Positions 6,460-13,512 of a DNA stretch of 16,933 nucleotides are shown piece after piece (position 1 is the stretch's first letter; each line of letters opens with the position of its first letter). The notes beneath the pieces are model-generated. The model was not told where the DNA came from, searched no databases, and was given only the letters and a program-made list of their open reading frames with translations. The translations under genes were made by a program, and so were the position numbers. The stretch is from NCBI GenBank assembly GCA_023423795.1, contig JAFAEX010000120.1:1-16933 (forward strand), in the 5' to 3' direction. Source of the DNA: Chloroflexota bacterium (GTDB lineage: Bacteria; Chloroflexota; Chloroflexia; Thermomicrobiales; UBA6265).

Positions 6460-7866
6460 TTACCGCGGGCCGGGCGCGAGTCCAGCGAGGTCGGCCGGCG
6501 ACGATGATGCCGGGTGCGCCGATGGGGCCGGATGCCTGCGCGCCGCGCGGTGGGCGCGAATGGCGGCAACCGCCGCCCCGGCGACCAGCCCGATGCAGAC
6601 CGCCTGCGCCAGCAGCACCGGATAGAGGTAGCGGGCGAAATCGGCGCGCATCCCGAAGACCACCAGCGCGACTTGCCCGCCGAGGACGACCGCTGCCAGC
6701 GCCGCCGGCGAAGCGAGCCCCTGCCGCAACACCAGCGCGGCGAGCACCAGCGCGCCGGCCAGCGCGAGCGGCAGATCCAGCCCGGAGGGGTGCCAGTCGA
6801 TGCCGGCGAGCCCGGCCAGCGCGCGGGCGGCGTTGCCGGTCACGGAGTCGATGTCGCCCAGCCAGTTGCCGATCCTGCTGACGGCGTCCACCGGCCCCGC
6901 CACGTACAACTGGTTCCAGATCGCCCCCTGGTTGGCCATCTCCTTGACCCGGAAGCGGTAGAGCGTCAGCGAGCGCCCAACCGGGTCCGGCCAAAGGAAC
7001 GGGTAGGAAACCACGAAGGTGGCGAAGGCGACCGCCGGCACCGTCAGCAGCCGCCAGCCGAGCGCGGCGGCATGCGCCCGCCCCGCGCCGGTCGCCCAGC
7101 GCGTCATCGCCCAGAGCAGCAGCACGCCGCCCAGTCCGGCCAGCGGGATCGCCATCAGCAACGGGCTCAACTTGGTCGATGCGCCGAGCCCGCAGGCGAC
7201 GCCCAGCCCGATCGCCGCCGGCCAGCCGGGTCTGGCCGCCAATCGCATCGCCAGCAGGGTCGCCGCGGCGATCGTCAGCGTCAACAGCGCGTCGGAACCG
7301 GCGAGGCTTCCGAGGTAGATCGACAGCGGGTGCGGAATCAGCATCAGCGCTGCCACCAGCCCCGCGATCCGGCCCGCCAGCCCGCACGCGATCAGGAAGG
7401 CCCCGGCGGACACGAGCGCGCCGACGACCGCGTTGGTGCGGCGCGCCGCGAGCAGATCGGGTTCCTCCGGCATCGCCCCGTGGCGGCGGTTCCACGGTTC
7501 GGAGAAATGGAAGTTGTAGAGCTCGTTGGTCTCCGTGTCGCGCCCCTGCGCGAGCAACCCCACGCCCATCAGGTAGGAACCGAGCGGCGGCTGGCCCCAC
7601 ATGAGTTCCGAATCCGCCCAGTATGGCCCGAGCGGGTCACGCAACTGGGCGACGAACCGGGCGCGGTGGATCCAGCGCGCCTCGTCGCGGTGGAACTCCG
7701 TGGTCGGGATGGCCGCCAGGTTCACCGCCAGCGCCACCAGGAACACGGCAAGCGCGAGGACGGCGTCGAGCCCGGTGCCGCGTGCCGCGTGCCGAGCGCC
7801 GAACGCCGGCCGCGAAACCGGTTCTGCCGGCACGGTTTGGGGCGGATGGCTCGCGATCGCGCTCAC
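6460..7866 (-). CDS. GT39/ArnT-like polytopic membrane glycosyltransferase
   Basis: 468-residue integral membrane protein resembling the GT39/PMT-ArnT (GT-C fold) glycosyltransferases, which use polyprenyl-phosphate sugars at the outer face of the membrane. After an N-terminal cytoplasmic stretch and a first membrane helix (about residues 33-52), the first loop has FHRDEARW; the adjacent Asp-Glu pair is the hallmark of this fold. About ten further hydrophobic segments follow, and RYLYPV before the last helices is typical of the family. The start is GTG at 7866, the first possible start because an in-frame TGA lies 18 nt upstream. The ribosome binding site is weak (GAGGCGGG), and Val12 (also GTG) is an alternative start. 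It follows aroA by 59 nt on the same strand, so co-transcription is likely although the functions look unrelated. Residues about 19-31 (PAFGARHAARGTG) are encoded by degenerate copies of the window's heptamer repeat. Acceptor and sugar are unknown. Confidence 0.82.
   Translation of the reverse strand: MSAIASHPPQTVPAEPVSRPAFGARHAARGTGLDAVLALAVFLVALAVNLAAIPTTEFHRDEARWIHRARFVAQLRDPLGPYWADSELMWGQPPLGSYLMGVGLLAQGRDTETNELYNFHFSEPWNRRHGAMPEEPDLLAARRTNAVVGALVSAGAFLIACGLAGRIAGLVAALMLIPHPLSIYLGSLAGSDALLTLTIAAATLLAMRLAARPGWPAAIGLGVACGLGASTKLSPLLMAIPLAGLGGVLLLWAMTRWATGAGRAHAAALGWRLLTVPAVAFATFVVSYPFLWPDPVGRSLTLYRFRVKEMANQGAIWNQLYVAGPVDAVSRIGNWLGDIDSVTGNAARALAGLAGIDWHPSGLDLPLALAGALVLAALVLRQGLASPAALAAVVLGGQVALVVFGMRADFARYLYPVLLAQAVCIGLVAGAAVAAIRAHRAARRHPAPSAHPASSSPADLAGLAPGPR
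7775..7800. repeat. Degenerate heptamer repeat inside the glycosyltransferase gene
   Basis: About three and a half copies of gtgccgc/gtgccga lie within the first 31 codons of the minus-strand glycosyltransferase gene. They are the reverse complement of the cggcact-type units at 7884-7920. Positions 7782-7796 are a perfect 15-bp inverted match to 7885-7899. The encoded segment reads GARHAARGTG. Confidence 0.7.
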
Positions 7867-7883
7867 GAAACCCGTCCCGCCTC

Positions 7884-7920
7884 ACTCGGCACGCGGCACT
7901 CGGCACTCGGCACTCGGCAC
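7884..7920. repeat. Short heptamer array between aroA and the glycosyltransferase
   Basis: Five consecutive units of actcggc/acgcggc fill most of the 59-nt gap between the aroA stop (7926) and the glycosyltransferase start (7866). The unit is the same as in the array at 1-114. It lies directly upstream of the weak ribosome binding site of the downstream gene. Confidence 0.85.
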
Positions 7921-7925
7921 CTCGC

Positions 7926-9248
7926 CTAGGGAACGATGGCGTCGAGCCGGGCGAAGAAGTCGGGGAAGGTCTTGGCCACGCAGCCGGGGTCGTTGAGTTC
8001 GACGCCCGGGGCGCGCAGCGCGGCGATCGCGAAACTCATCGCCATCCGGTGGTCGTCGTAGGTGTGGACGAGCGCCGGCGCGACCGGGCGCGGTTCGATC
8101 CGCAACCCGTCGGGGAACTCTTCGACGGCCTGACCCAGCCGGCGCAGTTCGGTCGCCAGCGCGCTCACCCGGTCGGTTTCCTTCAGGCGGGCGTGGGCGA
8201 CGCCCCGGATCGTGGTCGGGCCGTTCGCGAACGGCGCGATCGCCGCCAGCGTCTGCGCCGTGTCGGAGATCGGGCCGAGGTCGAGATCGACCCCGCGCAG
8301 CGCGCCGCCGGCCGGGCCGCGCACCTCCACGTACTCGTCGGTCTCCGCGACGTCGCAGCCCATCGCCGCCAGCACGTCGATGAAGCGGAGGTCGCCCTGC
8401 GTCGAACCGCGACCCAGCCCTTCGACCCGCACCCGGCCGCCGGTGACGGCGGCGGCGGCGAAGAAGTAGCTCGCGTTGGAGGCGTCCGGCTCGATCCGGT
8501 AGGCGCGGCCCTCGTAGCGCTGGCCGGGCCGCACCCGCAGCACCCGCCAGTCGATCGTATCCAGTTCGGCTTCCGCGCCGAACGCGGCCATCACGGCGGC
8601 GGTCATCGGCAGGTACGGCTTGGAGACGAGATCGCCCGCCACCTCCACCTCGATCCCGTTGGCGGCGCAGGGACCGGCCAGCAGCAGCGCGGTGAAGTAC
8701 TGGCTGGACTGGTCCCCGGCCATCCGGCAGCGGCCACCCGGCAGGCCGTCGGCGCGGACGACGACCGGCGGGCAGCCGGTCCCGGCCTCGCTGCGCACGT
8801 CCGCCCCGAGGTCGGCGAGCGCGCCGAGCAGCGGCCCGATCGGGCGCTGGCGCATCCGGGGCACGCCGTCGATGCGGAACGTGCCGCGCCCGAGCGGCAG
8901 CGCCGCCGTCAGGAAGCGCATCGCCGTGCCGGCGTTGCCCACGAAGAGGTCGGCCGATTCGGCGGGAAAGGTGCCGCCGCCGCCCGCGACCCGGAAGGCT
9001 TCGCCGGCTTCGTCGGTCTCGACGACGATTCCGAGCGCGTTGAGCGCCGCCGCCATGTAGCGGGTGTCGTCGGAGTGGAGCGCCCCGGTCAGGTCGCTTC
9101 GGCCGTGGGCGAGCGCGGCCACCAGCAACGCCCGGTTGGTGATCGACTTCGAGCCCGGCACGCGGACCGTGGCGTCGATCGGCCCCTGCGCCGGGCGCGG
9201 CGCGAGCGTGGCGGGGTACGGAGCGGCGGGCGGGGTGGTCGCGGTCAT
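7926..9248 (-). CDS. aroA: 3-phosphoshikimate 1-carboxyvinyltransferase (EPSP synthase)
   Basis: 440-residue EPSP synthase, the sixth shikimate-pathway step: it transfers the enolpyruvyl group of phosphoenolpyruvate to shikimate 3-phosphate in the cytoplasm. The conserved blocks appear in order: VPGSKSITNRALLVAALA near the N-terminus, GNAGTAMRFL, MRQRPIGPLL, GDQSSQYFTALLLAG, DASNASYFFAAA, LKETDRVSALATELRRLG and DDHRMAMSFAIAAL. All substrate-binding Lys, Arg, Asp and Glu residues of these blocks are present, so the enzyme should be active. The ATG at 9248 is chosen because GAGGAAGG lies about 12 nt upstream and it gives the normal length of 425-450; the frame is open for 95 more codons upstream but those are low-complexity. 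The glycosyltransferase gene follows after 59 nt. No other shikimate genes are in the window. Confidence 0.97.
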   Translation of the reverse strand: MTATTPPAAPYPATLAPRPAQGPIDATVRVPGSKSITNRALLVAALAHGRSDLTGALHSDDTRYMAAALNALGIVVETDEAGEAFRVAGGGGTFPAESADLFVGNAGTAMRFLTAALPLGRGTFRIDGVPRMRQRPIGPLLGALADLGADVRSEAGTGCPPVVVRADGLPGGRCRMAGDQSSQYFTALLLAGPCAANGIEVEVAGDLVSKPYLPMTAAVMAAFGAEAELDTIDWRVLRVRPGQRYEGRAYRIEPDASNASYFFAAAAVTGGRVRVEGLGRGSTQGDLRFIDVLAAMGCDVAETDEYVEVRGPAGGALRGVDLDLGPISDTAQTLAAIAPFANGPTTIRGVAHARLKETDRVSALATELRRLGQAVEEFPDGLRIEPRPVAPALVHTYDDHRMAMSFAIAALRAPGVELNDPGCVAKTFPDFFARLDAIVP

Positions 9249-9437
9249 TGCGGTGGGCGGCCTTCCTCGGTGCGGACGCGGCTGGCGACGGGCGGCGGGC
9301 AGCGCCGGTCGGGTTGCGGGAAACGGCGGCGCGGCGTCGGTCGTTCGCGCAAGCATACCCGCCATCGGCGCGGAATCGCCGGGGAGACCCGGCGGATCGC
9401 GCCGGGTCGGGCGGCCGTCCGCTTCGGGCGCGACGGC

Positions 9438-9443
9438 TATACT
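9438..9443 (+). promoter_or_regulatory. Possible -10 box (TATACT) in the aroA divergent region
   Basis: TATACT lies 61 nt upstream of the start at 9505 in the 256-nt gap between divergent genes. The expected -35 position holds only GC-rich sequence. On the other strand TATGCT (9357-9352) is a similarly weak candidate for aroA. Otherwise I see nothing in this gap. Confidence 0.25.
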
Positions 9444-9504
9444 CGCGACAGCGCCGGCAGGGGCCGAACCCGCACCGGCGGGCAGGCCCGAGCGACGAGG
9501 ACCC

Positions 9505-10494
9505 ATGGAGCCACGACCGCCGCGACCGCGCAATCCCCAACCGCCGTTCCCGGGCGCCGCCGCGCCCGCGGGGTACCCCGGAGCGCCGCCCGCCGGCCCG
9601 GCGGGGTACGACGCCTATCCCTACGCGCCGGCCGCGACGCCGCCGGTGGCGCCGATCGCCGGCGAATTGCTGCCGCGCCAGGCGCGCCGTCGCCAGCAGG
9701 CGTGGCGCGGCGTCGCGGTATTCGTGCTCGCGCTCGCCCTGATCGGCGGCCTCGGGTACGCCTTCCGCGATACGCTGCTGCCGCGCGGCCCCGAACCGAG
9801 CCCGACCGCGCCGGCTCCGGCACTGGCCGCTTCACCCGCCGCCCCGGTCGCCACCCCGACCGCCGCCCCGGCGATCGCCAACCTGCTGGCGACCGCGACG
9901 CCGACCCCGGAGCCCGTTCGAGAAGCGGCCGCCCCAACCGCGACGCCCGCCCCGGCCGCGGCCAACGGCAACACCTCCGACGCCCCGCCGGCGAACGACC
10001 TCGCCCTCGTGCCGCTGGTGGATTTGCTTCCCGCCACCACGGATGTGCCCAGCGGACTCACCCTGGTGACCACCGACGAACGTTCGGAGTCCGAGGTCGT
10101 GACGTCGCTCGGCGGCACCGACGAGGACGCCCGGCTCCTGTCCGACTGGGGCTGGGAGGGCAACGCCTTCAACGACTTCACCGGCGGGACGGCCAACGGC
10201 ACCTACGCCCTGAACGTCAGCATCCACCGCTTCGCCGACGACGCGTCCGCCGACGACGCGCTGATCTACTTCTCCGACAAGATCGTTCCCGCCGGGTACG
10301 CCGACGCCGAGATCCAGCCGCTGGGCGATGGCGTGCGGCTGCTCACCGGCGCGCCGGATGGCGATCCAACCTCGGTCATCTACATGCGCGACGGCGCGGT
10401 CCTCTACCGCATCGGCGCCACCGCCGCGGCCGATGTCGGCGGCGATCCGACGGCGGACGTCATCGCCGTCGCCCAGGCGCTGCTCGCGCGCTGA
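9505..10494 (+). CDS. Single-pass membrane protein with proline-rich ends and extracytoplasmic domain
   Basis: 329 residues; I do not recognise a named family. Residues 1-60 are Pro/Ala/Tyr-rich and end in a basic patch (RQARRRQQAWR), consistent with a cytoplasmic N-terminus. Residues 69-87 form one membrane helix. Residues 92-165 are a Pro/Ala/Thr linker typical of exported proteins in high-GC bacteria. Residues about 168-329 look like a compact domain with acidic loops and alternating strands (ALNVSIHRFADD, SVIYMRDGAVLYRIGAT), perhaps a binding or sensor domain. The ATG at 9505 has GAGGA five bases upstream; the frame is open further upstream but is low-complexity there. It lies 44 nt before a second small membrane-protein gene on the same strand, so the two are probably co-transcribed. 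There are no catalytic motifs that I can identify. Confidence 0.85.
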   Translation: MEPRPPRPRNPQPPFPGAAAPAGYPGAPPAGPAGYDAYPYAPAATPPVAPIAGELLPRQARRRQQAWRGVAVFVLALALIGGLGYAFRDTLLPRGPEPSPTAPAPALAASPAAPVATPTAAPAIANLLATATPTPEPVREAAAPTATPAPAAANGNTSDAPPANDLALVPLVDLLPATTDVPSGLTLVTTDERSESEVVTSLGGTDEDARLLSDWGWEGNAFNDFTGGTANGTYALNVSIHRFADDASADDALIYFSDKIVPAGYADAEIQPLGDGVRLLTGAPDGDPTSVIYMRDGAVLYRIGATAAADVGGDPTADVIAVAQALLAR

Positions 10495-10538
10495 CGCGCC
10501 GGCCGTTCCGGGGTTGCCGCCGGCAAGGGAGGCCGCCG

Positions 10539-10841
10539 ATGTTCGATCGCGAGAACCTGCTGGGCTGGGTCCTGTTGACGACCTGCGCCCTCGCCGGCGG
10601 CATCCTGCTCTGGAGCACGGTAACGGACCGGCCGCTGGTTTACACCGGGCCGACCTGGCTGCCGCCCATCCTCGCGGTCGCGTACCTCGGCGGGGTGATC
10701 TACCTGTGGTTCACCGGCTCGGGCCAGCGTTGGTTCGCGCGCCGCTCGACCGACCCCGTTTTTCGCGGGGGCATGCGGAAACGCGGCCCGAACCAGACCC
10801 CCGAATCCACGCCGGGGAGCGACGAGGCTCCCCGCTCCTGA
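10539..10841 (+). CDS. Small two-helix membrane protein
   Basis: 100 residues with no recognised family. Two hydrophobic segments at about residues 8-26 and 43-59 are joined by a short loop (TVTDRPLVYTGPTWL). The C-terminal 40 residues are basic and hydrophilic (QRWFARRS, GGMRKRGPNQTP), and by the positive-inside rule would be cytoplasmic. GGGAGG at 10527-10532 lies six bases before the ATG. It follows the previous gene by 44 nt on the same strand and probably belongs with it, for example as an accessory subunit; that is inference from spacing only. Confidence 0.8.
   Translation: MFDRENLLGWVLLTTCALAGGILLWSTVTDRPLVYTGPTWLPPILAVAYLGGVIYLWFTGSGQRWFARRSTDPVFRGGMRKRGPNQTPESTPGSDEAPRS
10814..10833 (+). 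terminator. Small hairpin at the end of the two-gene unit
   Basis: ggggagc and gctcccc pair over 7 bp around a 6-nt loop. The hairpin overlaps the last codons of the small membrane protein, ending six bases before its stop codon at 10839. No T-run follows. Its position at the end of the apparent operon makes termination or 3'-end protection possible. Confidence 0.35.
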
Positions 10842-11055
10842 CCGCGCCGGCGGGCGTCATGGCGGGTGACGGACCGTGGTGCGGGATGTGCGTTCCTGCC
10901 GCATTGGCGCACCGGATGTAATTCCGGGGCCAATCTGTGATTGAATACCGCTGCGACCGAATTCGCGACCGAGCAGCCCGGCGCCGCAGCCGGGTGATCC
11001 GCTTTGTCGCGCCCGGCGCACGGGACACGGACGAGGGGGGACAAGGGGGTCTCCG

Positions 11056-12330
11056 TTGGCGAACGATGCGTGGGCGCGCAACGGTGTGCTCTACCGGGTC
11101 GATGCCCGGTTGTTCAGGGACGGCGACGGCGACGGAGTCGGGGACATCGGCGGTCTCGCCTCCGGAATGGAGTACCTCCACTGGCTCGGGGTGGACGGCG
11201 TTTGGGTCACGTTCGACGAGGCCCCGCCGGACCCGGCCTACGACGGGCTGTTGCCCGTCGCCCGCCAGCACGCGATGGGTCTCGCCGACGGCGCGGCCTG
11301 GCGCAGGCTGACCGCCGAGGCGCACCGCTGGGGGTTGCGGGTCGTCATCGACGGCTGGGCGGAGGCGGACCGCGTGCGCCGCGAGGGCGGCCGCGCCCTG
11401 CGCGACGACCGACCCGGCGGGCGCGGCGGTCCGCGCTCCGACCTGTCGTTGCGGATGGCGTTCGACAACGGCATCGACGCGGTTTGGGCGGCCGACGGTT
11501 GGGCGATGCCCGGCCCGCACGACCGGCCGGCGAGATGGATGCAGGGGACCGCTCCGGTCGCCGAGCGTACCTCGGTCGCGACGTCGCCGGTGCGCATCCA
11601 CGCCATGTTCGAGCAGGACGCGCTCGGGCGAGGGGCGCGCGGACGCGCCGCGCCGTGGACGACGCGCTCGCTCGCGCTCGCGCTCCACGCGATCGACGGC
11701 CGCCGCGCCGCGGCCGACTCACCGCTGCTGCTGCTCGGCCCGGTGAACGCGCCGCGCGCTGCCGGGTTCCTCGGGCCGGAACTGGTCCGGGTCGCGGCAG
11801 TCCTGCTGCTCACGACGCCCGGCACGGCAACCGTGGTCTCCGGCGACGAGATCGGCTTGCGCGACGGCGACGGCGTCGTCCGGCCGCGGCCGTATGGCCG
11901 GACGGGGCCGCCCGAGCGCGCCGCGATGGCCTGGGACGAGCGGCCGGGTGGCGGGTTCGCGTCGTGGCCATTGGCGCCGCTGGTCAGCGCGGGCGTCGAA
12001 CCCGTCTCCCGCCAGCGCAACGACCCGGACTCGTTGCTGGCGCTCTACCGCCGGGCGATCGCGCTGCGCCGCTCGGAGCGGGCGATCGCCGAGGGCCGAC
12101 TTACGCCGGTGGCCGTCGGCGACGGCCTGCTGGCCGTGCTGCGCGAGGACGGCGGCGAACGGTTCCTGGTGGCGCTCAATACGACGCCGGCGCCGGTCGT
12201 CGTGGCGTCCCTGGCTGGCCTGACCGGGCACGTGGCGCTGTCCACCTGCCGCCGCCCCGAGGGAACGCGCGTCGCCGGCCACCTCCGGCTGGAGCCGTAC
12301 TCGGCGATGGTGATCCGGCTCGGCGTGTGA
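11056..12330 (+). CDS. Shortened GH13 alpha-glucosidase homologue lacking catalytic motifs
   Basis: 424 residues with clear similarity to GH13 oligo-1,6-glucosidase/trehalose synthase-type proteins, which usually have about 530-560. The N-terminus keeps the first barrel strand and calcium-loop sequence (VLYRVDARLF, then DGDGDGVGDIGG, then LGVDGVWV). The C-terminal half keeps LLLTTPGTATVVSGDEIGL, AMAWDERPGGGFAS (usual PMQWD) and DPDSLLALYRRAIALRR, plus a small beta domain. The centre is shortened. The NHD block that carries the transition-state His and Asp reads GPVNAPR at 228-234 in place of GNHDxPR, the nucleophile block (usual GFRxD) reads AVWAADG, and no acid/base Glu block is recognisable. 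It is therefore probably not a glycosidase; a binding or regulatory role is possible. The frame is intact, so this is not an obvious pseudogene. The start is TTG at 11056 with AAGGGGGT at 11043-11050; no ATG is in frame nearby. It stands alone in its transcription unit. Confidence 0.87.
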   Translation: MANDAWARNGVLYRVDARLFRDGDGDGVGDIGGLASGMEYLHWLGVDGVWVTFDEAPPDPAYDGLLPVARQHAMGLADGAAWRRLTAEAHRWGLRVVIDGWAEADRVRREGGRALRDDRPGGRGGPRSDLSLRMAFDNGIDAVWAADGWAMPGPHDRPARWMQGTAPVAERTSVATSPVRIHAMFEQDALGRGARGRAAPWTTRSLALALHAIDGRRAAADSPLLLLGPVNAPRAAGFLGPELVRVAAVLLLTTPGTATVVSGDEIGLRDGDGVVRPRPYGRTGPPERAAMAWDERPGGGFASWPLAPLVSAGVEPVSRQRNDPDSLLALYRRAIALRRSERAIAEGRLTPVAVGDGLLAVLREDGGERFLVALNTTPAPVVVASLAGLTGHVALSTCRRPEGTRVAGHLRLEPYSAMVIRLGV

Positions 12331-12560
12331 TCCCGGATACGGGTGAAACTCCGCGGCTCCGTACGAAATCCGGTTGATTGGAGCGGGATTACGTTCGTCA
12401 TTCGTAGGGGAGGGACCCGTGCCCTCCCGCGCCCGGAGTCGCGTACGGACGCGGGAGGGCACGGGTCCCTCCCCTACGAACGCACGGCGATACGGGCGGT
12501 CGAAACGAAAGCGATCCTCCGGATTCCGTATCCGGAACCACTACCCCAGGCCGCCCGATG
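12331..12560. repeat. 31-bp perfect inverted repeat after the GH13 homologue
   Basis: Arms 12401-12431 and 12450-12480 are perfectly complementary over 31 bases around an 18-nt loop (outer end ttcgtaggggagggac). It could form a strong hairpin 70 nt past the GH13 stop codon and might end transcription, although no T-run follows. It differs in sequence from the other palindromes in this window, so it is a separate repeat family. No gene is supported here. Confidence 0.85.
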
Positions 12561-13110
12561 TTGTTGGCGGTTGCGCACCTGATCCGGCCACGGGGACGCC
12601 CGGGTTTGAAAGCCTCAGCTTTACCCACATCGTTCGGAAAGCGAGCCGACGACCGTTTGTCGGGTGCCCGGGGGCAATATATGCAGAGGATTGCTCAGCT
12701 TCCGGAAGCGGCGGGCGACGACCGGCCGACGACCGGACGCCGGATCGAGCCGGTTACCGGCCCACAGACCGGCGGATTCGGGCCGATGCCGAGATGTGGG
12801 TAGAGGTGAGGTCTGAATGCCCGGGCGTCACCGCCTCGTGCGTCGGTTTCAACCCCGGAGGGACCTCGTTTTCGTTGCCCGGAGTCTATGGCGTTTGCTT
12901 ATTTGATCCGGATACCGGCCCAGCGGCGGGCGCGATGGCTCGCGCCCCTACGGCGACGCGGGGCCGTGGCGGGCTGTAGGGGCGCGATCCATCGCGCCCG
13001 CCACGCCGATGCCCGGTCTATTTTGGCAACCGCCAGCAACCCCGGGCGGTCCCGGCCGGTGTCTGGAGCAATAAAGCAAACGCCATTATCTGGGTCTACG
13101 CGCTCCCTCC
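12561..13110. repeat. Dispersed palindromic repeat cluster
   Basis: No gene is supported. Copies of the dispersed module appear at about 12559-12600 (minus, degenerate), 12887-12920 (minus) and 13051-13090 (plus). The pair 12925-12951 / 12976-13002 is a 27-bp inverted repeat with one mismatch and outer sequence ggcgggcgcgat. Segments 12845-12880 and 13021-13050 match parts of the clusters at 4738 and 16264. The stretch 12640-12840 holds no clear copy and no gene. Confidence 0.75.
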
Positions 13111-13423
13111 CACGCACAATGCCCGGAACCCGTACCGGCTGCGACCGCCCCGCTCGGGTATTCGCCGCGGCGATCGCCGACAGGGCCGGCCGGACGCGTG
13201 CTTCGGCTGCGAGCGCGAATCGGCATGGCTCGGATCGCGCCGATTTCACGTGACGAGCGGAAGCGGGTTGTCGTTCATGACGGCGATTGCCCAGTCGATC
13301 CCGCCGCCGGAGCCGCCGCGGCTGACGACGCTTGCCGTGACATGATATGTGCCCGTTCGACGCGGACACCGCCCGCTCCCAGCCCGGACGGGGCTCGGTG
13401 ATTTCAGCCCCGGGCACCCCCGG
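13111..13423. other. Intergenic stretch upstream of the ThyX-like gene
   Basis: I see no coding frame with convincing protein character, no tRNA and no strong palindrome here. It is high-GC with a slightly AT-richer patch at about 13338-13352 (gacatgatatgtg). It probably holds leader or remnant sequence. Confidence 0.4.
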
Positions 13424-13453
13424 TTGCCGGCCTACCGCCCCTGTACGTACACT
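13424..13453 (+). promoter_or_regulatory. Candidate promoter of the ThyX-like/B3-B4 pair
   Basis: TTGCCG (13424-13429) and TACACT (13448-13453) are separated by 18 nt and lie 60 nt before the start codon at 13513. Each hexamer matches four of six sigma-70 consensus positions. The -10 region overlaps a 10-bp palindrome, tgtacgtaca at 13442-13451, that could be an operator. Confidence 0.35.
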
Positions 13454-13512
13454 ACCGGCGCAGTCCCCGCGCCGATCGATGCCGGCCTCCGCGCCGGAGA
13501 GGATGCCCTCAC

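Noticed and set aside
7623..10538. Upstream extension of the small membrane protein frame
   Set aside because: The open frame upstream of 10539 is antisense to aroA and the glycosyltransferase and out of frame with the 9505 gene; the ribosome binding site at 10527-10532 fixes the real start.
12331..13423. Several open frames of 70-200 codons in the repeat-rich gap
   Set aside because: Their translations repeat the same short phrases because they cross copies of the dispersed module; none has protein character or a ribosome binding site that stands out.
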